DNA of 64,000 nt from Colletotrichum lupini (Eukaryota; Ascomycota; Sordariomycetes; Glomerellales; Glomerellaceae), in the NCBI RefSeq assembly GCF_023278565.1, contig NC_064676.1, positions 620,001-684,000 of the forward strand, read 5' to 3'. Position 1 is the first letter of the stretch. Each line of letters starts with the position of its first letter. The position numbers and the translations under genes are program-made. The notes beneath the pieces were generated by a model that saw nothing but the letters and a program-made list of their open reading frames with translations, was not told the origin of the DNA and searched no databases. Of this stretch, positions 21,698 to 35,199 are shown one piece after another.

Positions 21698-23912
21698 TTA
21701 ATTATACAAATCATCGTCACCATCCGACTCCTTTTGCTTCGAAGCATGTGGGCTTGTCACCCGAATGCCATTCTCCAGCCTAGCCAGACTCATCTCATAG
21801 TTCTTGTGATCGCACCACTTAGAAACCATCTTGACAGCCGTCTTAATCTCACGGCCGTTGAGCTGCCAATGCCCAAGCTCCTTGATATCCTCGTCCGTGA
21901 GCAGCTTCCTTGGACCTTTTCCTTCATCACCTAGCTCTTGCTGAGGCAACCTTCCAAGGAATTTCCGCCAGATAAGCTCCCTTGCATCGGGGCTCAGCGC
22001 CTTGAACAACAAGTGCAAGCTCACTCTACTCCGAAACGCCGTATCGATGGTGTTGTACAGGTTCGTGGTCAAGAAGATGATTCCCCGGAAGTACTCCAGC
22101 TCGCGCAGGAAGATTGATACAAGCTCGTTGCGCGCGATGTCGTTGGGGTTCCGCTCCGCCATGAACACGTCTGCCTCATCAAGTAGAATCACAGCGTTCC
22201 ATTCGGTTGCCATCTCGAATACCCGCTTGATCTTCTCGCCTAGCGTCGATGGGTTGATGCCAAGGTCCTCGGCCTGCAGGTAGAATAATGGGCGTTGAGT
22301 TCTGTCTGCGACCGCTTCGGCTGTGAGTGTCTTGCCAGTTCCCGGTGGGCCGCTGAGGAGGATGATGAGGCCTTGGCCTTTGCCAACGATAACATCTTCC
22401 ATCGCGGTCTTGTTCGCGTGGCCGTGATTCTCGACGAAGGATAGGACTAGGTCCTTCTGCTGTTCGTCATAGACGAGGTGATCGTAGGCTTGGGCATTCC
22501 AGACGATGGGCTCGATGTCCTCCACGTAGAAACCGACTGTAGATGTTAATAAATTGAATTAGGAATTTGGAGTTGAGCAACTTACGCCAAAGCTTGTTCT
22601 TCAAGGCGAACCCCTCAATCAGTGGAGACATGAAGACGAGGTCGTCCGGGCGGGCGAGCATCTCTTCCTTGTTCTTCAGCTGCGCCTTTTCCCCAAGATG
22701 TCTCCCGTTTTTGACACCTGATTTCTTCGCTTCCTTTCCTTCCGATTCGAATTCTGGCTCGCTGTGATCATCGTAGATAATGCGCTTCTTAGTCACACGA
22801 TTTCTTCGCGTCTCAGCGTCGTCATTTTCTCTCTTACCCTGAGTTCGTTCGTACTTGTTGAACCCAACAACATCAATGAGGATTCTGCCCTCTACATTGT
22901 GCTTGCTCTTCAGTCCCATGGCAATGCCGTTGTAGGTACAATATGTCAACCCCTGAAGATCCAAGACCTTCTTGCCCCTCGTTAGGGTTCTCTGTAGTAT
23001 TTCTTCTTTGTTCAGATGGAAATGCAGAGGGTAATGAGTGAGCTCTAGTATCGGCCGGTTCCCTGCGAACTTTGGGATCTGGAGCTCTTGGTCGGACCAC
23101 ACGAAGCTCTCCCCATTGAATGTGAGAATCTTGCACTTGATGTTGAGGAAAACGCCCTGATCAGTCCTCTCGTACGATGTATCTTCTACCTTGCACAACA
23201 GCTCCGTGTTCTGAGCGCTGCTGTACACAACGGAGTTTCGCGGAAAGTAAGTCCAAGCCATTTTGAAGTTGATGAGACCGCTGGCCTGGAGCTTGCGCTT
23301 CTTCTCGCGTGTCTCGCCGAGCATATCGTCCAGGGTCCGTACTAGGAGCTGCAAGTAGCCCTTGAGCGAGCCGTCATCCGTCGTCTTGTACAGGTCCAGT
23401 ATCTCATCGTAGCAAAAGAAGAGAGGTCGGAACGGGGCCTCAAAGGTAGCAGTATCGCTAGGATCGAGGTGAACATCTTCTTTCTTGAAGATGGGCTCCA
23501 GGGCAGCGACGAGGGTCGGGTTCTGGATAGAGATTTGGTAATAGGTCAAGGAGTATCGACCTGCCATAACAGGCTTCTCGATGTCCTTGATCTTGTAGAC
23601 TTTAATGGCGGGCCGGTCTTGGCTTTCGGCGACCTTCTTGCTCATCTGCTTGGGAGGGAAGTCGACCCAGTCGTAAATGCCATTGCAGCTGTTCTTGCCC
23701 TCATAGTAGGTCTTGACGGTGGCATCGATGCCAAAGATGGGGTTCTTGGGCGACTGCTGCTTCTTGGGGTCGTCGTCGGAGAGACTTCCCTCGATATCAG
23801 AAATGGGGCGCCCAACTTCTTCTTTGTGGGGAAGAAGCTTGCAACGCAATTGCCATGCCTTTTCCGAAAGATTCTCCTTGTCGAAAACGTCGCGAATGTC
23901 GCTCAGGTGCAT
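21698..23912 (-). CDS. AAA-family ATPase, large fungal type with N-terminal DUF7025-like region
   Basis: Exons 22586-23912 and 21698-22536; intron 22537-22585 (49 bp, phase 1); 721 aa. The ATG at 23912 (MHLSDIRDVFDKENL) is preferred; the frame extends 41 codons upstream without typical content. The N-terminal ~440 residues resemble the region before the ATPase domain in a large, poorly studied fungal family (FRPLFFCYDEILDLY, RNSVVYSSAQNTEL, GLTYCTYNGIAMG). The ATPase domain starts with FYVEDIEPIVWN. Walker A is GPPGTGKT (505-512), Walker B is VILLDEADVFM, and a sensor/arginine region FLTTNLYNTIDTAFRSRV follows. The intron sits exactly at the domain border. Cellular role is not established for such proteins; an ATP-driven remodelling activity is inferred. 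Confidence 0.9.
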
Positions 23913-24523
23913 CTTGGCGATTCGTTTGCGTTGTGGATGGAAATGGTGGAAGATCCAAGGCTGAGGATCCGAACCGAGCAGAGATTGTGAAGATGGTGAG
24001 GTGAGATGAGAGATGGGATGAATCAAGAAGATCAATCCTTTTTCAAATGGCAGCCTTGTTGCTTTGATGCTGAAGCCTGAAGCCTGACAGCTTATGCCAC
24101 ATAAGCTGCATCAGGCTCGACAATGGCGCAGATGATAGGACTCGAGGCAGATTGGTTCGCGACCCATGGGCGCATGAGATTGGCCTCGGCGTTGTCCTAG
24201 TGGCTGACCCGATCTATCTGCAAAGGCAAAGGTACTGTACGTATGTGCTGACTTTGGGGATCTAGGACTACTCAGCCCCAGATGCCGGTGAGTCAAAGCC
24301 GGCCAAAGAGCGCCGTTGCAGCCATGGTGGCGTCTTCATCCTCGACGGAGTAACCTATGATGGATAGTTCGAGAGTTCTGGTGGAAGACGAGATGCATTT
24401 TTTTATTCGATCTGAGGCCTGTCCAGGACCCAAGATGCCATATCTCAGTTGTAAGGTAGTCGTCAGATATTCCGGAGTTCTTCTAGATTCTCGATTGATG
24501 AAATCAAATATGGTTGAAAGATG
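23913..24523. other. Intergenic, 611 bp
   Basis: Upstream region of the AAA ATPase gene up to the target duplication of the Copia element. No gene recognised; the base composition is still normal up to the element border. Confidence 0.5.
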
Positions 24524-24528
24524 GTTTA

Positions 24529-24731
24529 TATCGGATTAGAAGTCTAATTCGACCGCGGCATACAGCCGACTGCACAGGGGACAATTAGGGGCCCTATTTA
24601 CGATTATCGTAGCCAGCCTAACCTACGGTTAGAACCTCCTTTTTTATACTTACGCAGATATTTATATAATTTAATTAATCTCTTTATTAATTACGGTTCG
24701 AACTAACTACCCTATAATAAGGATACTAATA
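24529..24731 (+). repeat. 5' LTR of Copia copy 1
   Basis: 203 bp, matching the 3' LTR at 31173-31375 over its full length with mainly C-T and G-A differences. Its first ~70 bp still contain CA dinucleotides (for example CATACAG, TGCACAGG), while the rest is RIP-like. Preceded by GTTTA. Confidence 0.95.
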
Positions 24732-26149
24732 CTAATTAGTAATTAAACTCTACTATTATAGATCGGTAAGGTATCTTGCTACGTAAAAGAGACGACTTCT
24801 TAATATTATACGGGATAGGAGATTCGTATTAATTAACCTTACGGAAGTAGACGAAAAAGGAGGCGATTCTCGAATACTATATAGAATTAAGTAATTATAG
24901 CCCTTTACTACCTACGAGAGGTCGACGTCTATTACGTTAAACTATATTAATTAATAAAACTGCTTAAGTAACTAGCCTTTTACTATCGCCCCGAGCAGCT
25001 TTTTTACTAAACGACTTTTCCGCGGCCGGCCCGCGATTAGAAATTAACTAAGTAATAAAAAGGATTACTAGTAAGCGATAATTACCTAACTATAATTAAG
25101 CTACGAAAAAGACTGCCCAAAAGATATAAAATAGGGTACTAAGAGGCTGCAAAAGATAAGATCTCTAAAGTATCTAACCCTACTGCGTATAAGTAATAAG
25201 TAGGCATTTTTAGTAAGTCCTTAAAATATATAATTTTATAAAAAAGAGGGCTTAACTTTATTAACCGTACTTAACGGCCTATACGGTTCTTAACGGCCTA
25301 TATAGCTCCTTTACGAGCCGCCCGGCGTCTAATTTCGACTATTCTTATAGAATACCGCCCTAGAGGAGGTAGGTTAAAAAAGGAAGCTATTTAGAGATTA
25401 TAAAGAGCACGAGGCTTAGGAGGCTAGAATTATACGGGATAGCGGAAATTAATAACTAGTAAAGATCCTAAGACTAATTACTATATTATTTTATAGTAAT
25501 ATAAACGTTTACTACTATTATTATAAACAGGAACTACTAAAACCTACTTTTTTATACTAGATAAAAAGGAGGATCTTAGTAAGTACGATAGTTAGCGAAC
25601 TAGAAGGGTAGTAGTAATTATTAAAAATAGTAAAAACGAGAGTAGTAGTGAGACGGCGAGAGGAAGCGGGAATCTCCTAAACCCCGATAAATTCGTTAAG
25701 TAGTAAAAGCACGGATTTATTACGACCCGCGCGCGGATTAGATATATCCCTATTAAAATTAAATACGCTAGCGATTACTAATACGAGTATAAGCTAGAGT
25801 ACGACCCTTAATAAGTTAGGGTAAAAAAGAAAAGGACGAAACCCGATCCTAAATAGAATCCTAATCCCTTATAAGTAAGTAAATATTAACTTAGACTATT
25901 AGGGGACGTAAATATATAGAATCGTAAATTAGCCTAACGGCGAGTAAATTAACGTAGTATTAATCTATTTAACTAAGGTTTATAAGAAAAAGGGGTTATA
26001 GGGGCAACCCCTATTTTATAAGATCGTAGACGACCTTAGTTACTAGCTAGATAAATAGTTCGCGAACGCAAGCCTAAGAATTACGAAAGTAATTAATAAA
26101 TTCTTTTATAGGCGAGGGGTATTACTAGCGTAATTATAATCGTAAGAGC

Positions 26150-29100
26150 TATACGAAATACTAATAACGATAATTATAAAAGAGGAATTCGTACTATAGA
26201 ACTAGGTATAGGTTAATAGAGCGTATAATCGCTTTAATAAATTTAAAAAAAGGGTAAACGACCTAGATTTCCTCTTTATAATTACTAACGGAAATCTATC
26301 GTTACAAAAGGATATACTAGGGCAAAATATAGTACTAGAAGTACGATAATTAATAATTCTGCCTATTTTAATCTATAACTCGTTACTGTTACTAATACGA
26401 AATTCGGCACCAATCGGCTAATAAAAAAAGAGGTAAACGACCCGAAATTACTAATAATACGTAGCGACGCAGGGTTCGTATATAGATACTAAAAATCTAG
26501 TAGTAAATACGAAGCAATTCACAAACTTTAAAAAGATCTTCCTAAAAGAGAAATTATATTCTAGAGGGAAGTATAAGGTCTTATAAAAAACCCTAACGAT
26601 ATTTTATAATTACTATAAAAAAGTTAGAATTAGGGAATATTAGTACTATTTAGTAATTAATATCGTACTCATAAGCAAAGCCTCTAATTACTATTATAAA
26701 GCGGTACGTAATCTCGATCGAAACGACTTTTTTAATATAATTAACGTAATCCGAAGCCGCTTCGAAACCTATAATAAGAACCTAGAGCTCCTATCTAAGC
26801 TACGAGCGATTTCTTTCGTATTTATAGCTAGGATAATAGAGGGTAAATTACGAATAAAAATCCTTAAAGAGCTTATCGATCGAATTAATAAGCTAGTAAA
26901 AACCTAGCTAAATAAGGGGATAAACGAGCGGAAAGTCGGATATCTCTATACCGTAGTTTAGCGTATACTAAAGGCAAAGATTACCCTATACTAAGTACCT
27001 AAAGACTACGAAACGCTCTATTCGAGGCTAAGATCTAGCTTTAATATTAAAATAAGAATACCGCGCTAAACCTTTTTCTAAGCGTACGACGGCCCTTATT
27101 AATAATATTAAGTCGATCGAATATATAATAAAAAAAGAAAAGAGGCTAGATATAGTAATCGCTAGTAAAGAAGCCTAGATTTGTTAAATAGGCAGAGATT
27201 TAACTTAAAAATAGGGTAATAAAAAAAGCAATATTATATTTATAAAAAGGATAGATATTAGTTAAGTAATTACTCTAAAAAAGAGCGTACTAAATTATAC
27301 AAATAGTATAGAAAGTGGAGGGTAATAGATAGTAAAACTAGCCCTCGTTAGTTTAACTAATTCCTCGTTATATATAAGGGTAGATCCGGGGGTATAGAAC
27401 CTAGCGACGGTAGCTAAAGTAGTAGCCTAAAGTATATACCCCCTATAAGAGATTCGGAAAATAAAAAAGATCTTACCCCCTATACTAACGAATTAGATTA
27501 TAATAAAATCGATAATATTAATTACTCTTTTTTCGCCCCGTTAGCCTCTAGAGGATATACGAGGCTAAACGAATAGAGAGTAGTAAAAGCTCTTAATAAG
27601 TAGGCTTTTATTTACGAATAGTAAAGGAAGGTCCCTTAAATAACGGATACGGAGGCGGCTAAAAGGGCGAATTTAATAGGGCTAAAGCCTATTCTTTTAA
27701 TAATTAAGGAGAAGACGCTATCTTTTTTAATATTTAAAAAAAAGGAACATAGTACTAAGCAAATCTAGGGGTAGCTAGAGGGGTCCTTTTTATACTACCT
27801 AGATCCCTCGAATACTAAGCTCGTATAGGTATTTTATATAAGTAAAAGGTACGGCCTAGATAATTTTTATAGGATTATCCTAGATACTAGGGTATCGTAA
27901 TAGTTAACTAGAGGAAAAGGGCAATTCTAAGCGCTATAAAAAATCGCGCTAGTAATACTTAATATATTAACGGCAGGTATTACGAGGATTAGTTTCGGCC
28001 TAGGTAAGGAAATCGTCGCCCTAGGTATAATAAAAATAGAGACGTACTTCGGAACGATAACTTTCTATATTTTGCCTATTAATACCCTATTTCTTTTATA
28101 TCTAAAAGATATAAATCGACTAGGTATTATATTTAATAATACGAGGAATAGAATCTCTAGCGGTAAGTACTTCGAGGTAGTCGAACGACGATAGGGGTAT
28201 GCGTTTATAAAGCTTACTAACGACATAAAGTCGATTAATTACCTAACGGAAAGTGAGCTTAAAAGACTATACTAGAGATTCGGGCACCCGCTAGTTACGA
28301 GGCTATATAACCTCTTAAAGTAATTAGGTAATAATAATATTAAAATAGGGGCGCTAGAGTAGTTAATAAAAGTATATTATTAATACTAGATAAATACGCA
28401 GAGCCTACGCAGATTTAAGTTTAAATTACGTAATAAGCTTAACTTTAACTAGGAAATCGTCGTCGATATTTTCTATTTAAATAGTCGGCTAGTATTATAT
28501 ATAATCGACGTAGCTACATCCTTTTAAGTAAGGTAATTCCTCCGGGATCTATAAGTAAAGATAGTATAAATAGCCCTATAAAAAAGCTAGATCGATATAT
28601 ACTAAGGACCGCTAGACGGCATTAGAACCGACGCTAGTACTAGCTTTAAGTTAGTAAAATTTAGGGATAATACGACGGCCTACGGTATATAGCTAAAAGT
28701 CGTACTTATTAAAGCGCACTATAGTATTAAAAAAGTAAAAAGGGCATACTAGTAGTTAAAAAGGGCGTTCAGAATTATTAAAAAGGAAAATCCGGATTTT
28801 ATTAACGACGAATACCTTTAAATAGTACTTAAATACTATAACGATACTATAGGGCCTAACGGACTTATACTAACGCTATTAGTATTTAGAGCATATCTAA
28901 AAACGACCTTAGCCTCGCTACCGTCGCTAAGTATAAGCTAACGAGCCCGAGTAATTAAAAAAATAATACGGGTACTGCGCGAGGTAAGTATAAGAAGGTA
29001 AGTTAACGAGGTAATTACTACGCGCAATAGGCCCGATATAGGGGATAATTTAAATATGTTACTAAATTCGGATATATGAGTATAGCGCGAAATTACTTAA

Positions 29101-31090
29101 TAATAAACTAGGCTATATAAGTTAATTTTTATTAACGAGCGCTCTTATATAGTCATAAGAGATCGCAACTAGCTACTTAAAGTATTAATTATAATAATTA
29201 GACCGTACTATATAAATCCTAACGAGGTAATTTTTAATCTATAAAAAGAAAAAGAGCTAGGGGAAACTATATAACCCGCGGCAAAGGTATAGGAAATTAT
29301 CCTTAACGAAATCGTCGTAGTAGTACTAATAGACGACGAGGAAGAGGAAATTACTAAAAGGGCACTAATATTACTAGCGAGACGTCGTAAAAGACTACGA
29401 TAGTAAGCCCTAACGTAGTAATTTATTACTAGCGACGAGGTAATTAATACCTTTTATATAGTAAAAAAGAAAGCCGATTTCGAGCTAGTAGTTAAACTAC
29501 GTAAAAAAAGCGTAATTATAATTACTAAAAAGCCGTATAAGGGATTAGATCTTATCGAAGTAAATACTCTTTGCGATCGAGGGGTCTATCGATTTATCCT
29601 ATATAACTTAGAAAAATATATAAACCTCCGCATATTTAAATTACGAATAGTTCGTAAGATTAAAAGGAAAGGAACACCCTAGCTATACGAGAAGTCTAAA
29701 TACGTAATTTAGGGGTACGGCGACGTTAAAAAGGCGACGCTACTTATATAATCGCTTATTATATAGCGCTATAGCTAACGATTAATAATAGTATTAATAA
29801 TATGGCTATAAAAGAAGGGATACGAGATTTAGAGCCGTAATATTACCTAGGCCTATACTTAATCGGCCACAGGGCTCATAAGGAAAATCCTAGCCTATTT
29901 ACCGAAAGAAATAGCTAGTAAGTACTTAGAAAGTACGATTATTAAAGTGCTTAAGCCACTATATAGGCTCGTAGAATCGGGCACTTATTAGTAGGCTACT
30001 TACTACGATTTTTATATTAATTAACTATTAATAGTTACTTCTACGTACGACCCGTACTTACTAATCGCGGAGTATAAAGGCGACTAATTTAGGATCGTTA
30101 GAATATAGACTAACGATATATTAGGCTTATTTAATATTAATTTTATAAAAAAAGAGGATAAAGAGCTTTAGAAAGCGGGCTTTATAGCGAAGCTAAAAGA
30201 GGTTCTTATAATAAACACCCCCCTAGTATTTAATAGCGGGATTCTTATAATTAAAAAAAAAACCGTTATTTTTTAATAAAAGTAGTAGGGCGAGAAAATT
30301 AACCTCGTCGATCTAAATATAACTAACGTTAAGAAGCGGTATAAAGCTAAGCTCGCGCGAGGGGTATATATTATAAGTATTTATTAGCTTAAAATAACTT
30401 TTAATTATATTAGGGTAGCGTAGGCTATAAATCTAACTAAACGAGACGTCGAGGTACTTAATAAGCGGCTTAAGTAGTAATAAATAAATCTCGATCGAGG
30501 TCTCGTTTATTACCTAATCGACTTTACGACGAGTAAGCTCTACGTCTTTATTAATAGGTTATTTATAAATAATAACGACCTTATTTCGTAATTAGGGTAT
30601 ATTATTATCCTAGCTAACGAGAGTATAGGCGAGAGCGAATTTAGTATATATAATAATATAATCTACTACTCGTTAACTAAAAATAAGTAGGTAACGAGAA
30701 GTATATTAGCGTTAGAGGTTTATAATATAGTTAACGGCATTAACCTCTCTTATACGATTTTAATAACGCTAAGGAAGATTACTAATCGAATTAGCTTTTT
30801 ACTTATTTTAACGGTTATTTATATAGATTCTTACTCGCTATATAAATGCCTCGTTAAATTAGGAACGACGAAAGAAAAGAGGCTTATAATCGATATTATA
30901 GCCCTTAGGTAATCGTACGAAAGGCGCGAGATACTTAAGATCTATTAGATTAATAGTAAAAATAACCTCGTAAACGCTTTTATAAAAGTAGTACTAAATA
31001 AGGGATTAGAGTAATTTATAAGTAGCGGAAAAGTTACTATACGAATAGAGGGATAGGTTATATAAAAAGAGTAGAGAAAAGGGGGAAAAA
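26150..31090 (+). pseudogene. gag-pol remnant of Copia copy 1
   Basis: Readable only by ignoring TAA/TAG interruptions. Around 26.7-26.9 kb lies a gag-like segment (RNLDRNDF...IEGKLRI). The protease core ILDT is near 27.88 kb, followed by a stretch ending in LKDINRLG. At 28.24-28.32 kb is the GAG-pre-integrase motif LTESELKRLY...RFGHP. The integrase core (VVDIFYL...IDVATSF, then DGIRTDASTSFK) spans 28.45-28.96 kb. The reverse transcriptase motif KPLYRLVESGTY is at about 29.95 kb. The RNase H part (VFINRLF...DLISQLGY, then IYIDSYSLYKCLV) is at 30.54-31.06 kb. A zinc-knuckle-like remnant may lie near 27.18 kb. Stops sit where Gln or Trp is expected, consistent with RIP. Non-functional. Confidence 0.88.
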
Positions 31091-31172
31091 GAGACGACTT
31101 AGTAAACGGGCCCGAGGTCGAATTATACCTCTAACTATAATAGTTAAATTAATAAAAGAAAGAGAAAGTTAA

Positions 31173-31375
31173 TATTAGATTAGAAGTCTAATTCGACCGC
31201 GGTATATAGCTAACTACGTAAGGGCTAATTAGGGGCCCTATTTATAATTATCGTAACTAGCCTAACCTATAGTTAGAACCTCCTTTTTTATACTTACGTA
31301 GATATTTATATAGTTTAATTAATCTCTTCGTTAACTATGGTTCGAACTAACTACCCTATAATAGGGATACTAATA
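31173..31375 (+). repeat. 3' LTR of Copia copy 1
   Basis: 203 bp copy of the 5' LTR. It is RIP-mutated right to its outer end; the flanking GTTTA and the normal DNA after it begin abruptly at 31376. Confidence 0.95.
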
Positions 31376-31636
31376 GTTTAGTATGGGCTGTTAACCGCGT
31401 CGAGGGGGAGCTTTGATCGAGCCTAAACGCACGTCACTGCCGACAGCTGAGCACGGGCCAATACAAGGACGTTATAGTGGGACTGCCGTCTCGCTTAACC
31501 TTCTCAGCCACTCACAGCCGCCCTGGGGTCAAAGCCCCCTGCTCGCGTGTAGGGCAGGTTTTCACCCCACGGTTGCCTCCCTTTAGGCACCTGGCACCTC
31601 AGCTTCTCAACTACATTGAAGCTTAGAAGCTAAGTA

Positions 31637-31667
31637 CGGCAGACTGCAAGAGGCACTCCGCCAAAAC
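31637..31667 (+). repeat. Left terminal inverted repeat
   Basis: Begins CGGCAGACTGCAAGAGGCAC next to TA. It keeps CA dinucleotides unlike the element interior. Confidence 0.88.
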
Positions 31668-34600
31668 ACTTTTTTCATATATCAAAGCAGAAATCGTATT
31701 TTATAATCACCCTACTACCTAGAATAGGGTCTAAACTAGTATAATAACCTATAAATAGGGGTTATAGAGATTTATAGCTTAAGAAATACTTTAATTTCGT
31801 AATATATTAAACTATATAATAATATATAAAATTACGTAATATCGTACCTTAATATAAAAGTTTTTCTTCTCTTTATAACTTTATTATAAAAATAATTACT
31901 ACTTTTTACCTTCTTATAAATAAAGATTACTCTTTATTTAAGTTATTAAACTAATAACTTACTTATAAATATTATAATATAAATTTATAATAACTTTTAG
32001 TCTTTATATAAGACGTTATTAAACTAATTAACTTTATAATACCTCCTTATAAAGCTATTTTAAAACGACTAATTAATAATAATATTTATATAAGCTCTAC
32101 CCTTTTTATATAATAAGAACGTATAAATATATAAGCCTTAATATTAATAAAATCTCTTTTTATGGGCTTAAAAAAATAAAAACGAAGTATTTAGTAAAAA
32201 AAAAAAAAAAAAATTAATCACTAATAATTAATATCTCTATTATATTATATAACGTATCCTTTTTCAAAAACGAACTTAATAATTGTTGAATAACGACTTA
32301 TATTAATATCTAAGTTATTAAAAAGTTTATTAAAAAAGTTTAGTTTAATTACTTCTTAACGTTTACTTTATATTAAAATATAATACGATTTATTATTTTA
32401 TATTTTATAATAAACTAATAAATTCTTTTAATAAAATAAATAGTATTTCTAATTAATATAAAAAATCCTTATAATATTTTAAAGTATTATAAAATAGCGT
32501 ATAAAGCTATAAGTTTAAAAAGATTTCTTTTTAAAATTACGATCTTATATAAAAAAAATGATTACTAACTTTTTATTATTTTTTAAATTAAAATTAAGTT
32601 ACTAATTATTAAACCTTAGTTAGTAAAAAAGGAAAAAGTTGTATAAAGCTAATTATAACTAAAACTTCAAGTAAAACGACGTATAAAAATATTCTAAAAA
32701 TACGGCTTTTAATAGGTATTGATATTAAACTAATAATAAAAATTAAAGAGGAATTATTAGTTAAATAAAAAAAGGAGATCGTTAAGAAGGGGTAAATGCT
32801 AAAGAAAAGGTTAAAAAGGATAAAAAAAACAAAAAAAACGAGATTATCATAGTTTAATAAAAAAGTAAAGTTTATGATAATAAATAACTTAGTATATTAT
32901 AAAAATAGAAACGAGTATTCTTATTAGTAAATAGTTTAAAGTAAACTATAATTATATTTATAATTCCTTTTTATTCTTAATATTACTTATAATTACGAAA
33001 CTATTTAATACTCTAAGATTAATTCTAAAATTTTCTAATCTTTACTTAACTTATATAATACTATTCTATAGTTTACTAAGTAAAATAACTTTTAATTAGA
33101 GCTTATTATATATATACTATTTTAAATAAATATAAAGATATTAATACGTTTTAAAATAAGAATAATTAGCTTTACTAAACTTCGTATTTCTAGCTAATAT
33201 AGTTAGAGAGCCCTTAATAATTAAAATATAAATTTATAAAATAGCTTAAAAAAATATATATTTAAATTATTACTATTTTTAATAGCGTTTAATAGTTATT
33301 AAACTTAGTCTTAGTTAATTAGCTATATAAAGTCTTATATAGTTCGTAACGTAAGTTAATAATATAGTTATTATAACTAATTAAAAATAACGTAAGGGCG
33401 ACCTTTTTAATAACGAATTTAATAAGAGTTCTAAATTTATACGAAGTTAATAAAATTAGAACGAATTAGTAATATATACGTAAATAGAAATATAATTTAG
33501 TTAGAGAGTATATTTATATAGAATAACCCTTAGAACTTAAGTAGTTAGAAATATTTTTATAAACGTAAGTATATTTATATATACTAAGATATATATTACT
33601 TACTTATTAATATACTAATCTATTTTAATAAAGACTATTTTATTAATTCTTAATTTTAATATTATAAATACTTTTACTAAAGATCTAGTAATTACGGAAT
33701 ATAATTAGACTTTTTATTATTAAATAGTATTATAAAAGGTAATAATAAATACTAAACGTAAAAACGGTTTCTTTCCTTCGGTCTAAACGAACTTATAATA
33801 ATATAAATCCCCGTTATTAAATAATAATAAAATATTATATAAGTATATTTTAGGACGTATAAGTAAAAACCCTTATATAGAACTATATAATAAACTACGA
33901 ATAAATATTAATACTAGTATAAATCTTAAATTTAAATAGTAAAAGCTTATTATACGTATTTAAAAACTAAATATAATTTAGTCTAGGAGTTATAAACCCT
34001 TTATAACGGTACCTTATTTTACTTAACCGATTTTAAACTTATTATAAAAAGGTTTTATAATATATAAAGTAAAGTTTATTTTAGCTAATAATATAAGCTT
34101 ATTAGCGAACTTATATATAAAAATACTTTTTACTATACCTTTTAGTACGGTAAATAACCTTTAGTATATTAAAAAAAAACTTTTTTAATTATTATTATAT
34201 AATTACGAGCTATTTTAGTATTTATCGTTACTAAAGCTAATTCTATTAATAAAATATTAATAATCCTATAGCTATAATTATAAATCTTTTAGACTAGAGT
34301 TAAAAAAGGATATTTTTATTATTTAAGTATTATTAAAAAAATAATTCTTAAATACGAATTAATAAATCTTTAGAAAAAACCGTACGCTCTTCTCGTTATA
34401 AGTCCTATTTTATAAGTTAATATTTAAAAGTTCGCTTTATAATTCTAATATTAAAAACTATAAAAATATATATAATAATTATATTATAAGTCTAATTACT
34501 CTCTAACTTTATAATAATTATTGTTTAATATAATAAAAAATTAATACGTAATCGTACTATTTTAAAAAAGTAATAATATATAAAATAAGAAACTAAAAAA

Positions 34601-35199
34601 GAAATTTTAAATAAGGGGTAAATATTTATATATAATTATAGTAATATATAGGGGTATCCTTTTACTTATAAAATCTTATAAGTATATATATAAAAATATA
34701 AACGCTTATAGGGATTTATAATACTAAAAAAGATAAAAAAGTATATAATAATAATATATAATAAATAAAAGTTCTATAATTTTATTAAAAACGTTAAACT
34801 TTAGGGGGAGCCTTTATATAGTTAGTTACGGCCTCTTATAAGCTAAACTAAGCGTATATACTTTAGCTTATAGTTAATAAGTACTTTACGACTCTATAAG
34901 GGCCTTATTACCTAGGTATTAAGCCTAATTATATTATATCTTAATATATACCTATATAAACTCCTATACTATATTATATAAAAATATTAAATTAATTACT
35001 TTTTATTTAAAGTTTATATAAATTAGTAACGCTCTTTATAATTTTATATATTATTATATATACCCTCTTTATTATTTTTAACTTACTTAGCTACTTATTT
35101 AAGGGCTTTTATTATTATATAGAAGTATATAGCGGGGATAATACTTAAAGACTTAAATAAAGTACTAATACGGACTTTACTACGACTTTTATAATTATA

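Larger units (their letters stand above)
24529..31375 (+). mobile_element. Full-length Ty1/Copia LTR retrotransposon, RIP-degraded (copy 1)
   Basis: 6,847 bp bounded by two 203 bp LTRs (24529-24731, 31173-31375) and flanked by the 5 bp direct repeat GTTTA at 24524-24528 and 31376-31380, the target duplication of a Copia-type insertion. A purine-rich tract (about 31153-31170) precedes the 3' LTR and would be the polypurine primer. LTR ends read TA...TA, as expected if TG...CA had been mutated by RIP. Domain order on the plus strand is gag-like, protease, GAG-pre-integrase, integrase, reverse transcriptase, RNase H, which makes it Copia rather than Gypsy. CpA and TpG are almost absent in the interior and all frames are interrupted by TAA/TAG. 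It cannot encode working proteins. Confidence 0.95.

Noticed and set aside
32196..32213. A18 run as a LINE/SINE poly-A tail
   Set aside because: No target duplication or retroposon body next to it; it lies within the AT-rich interior of the TIR element.
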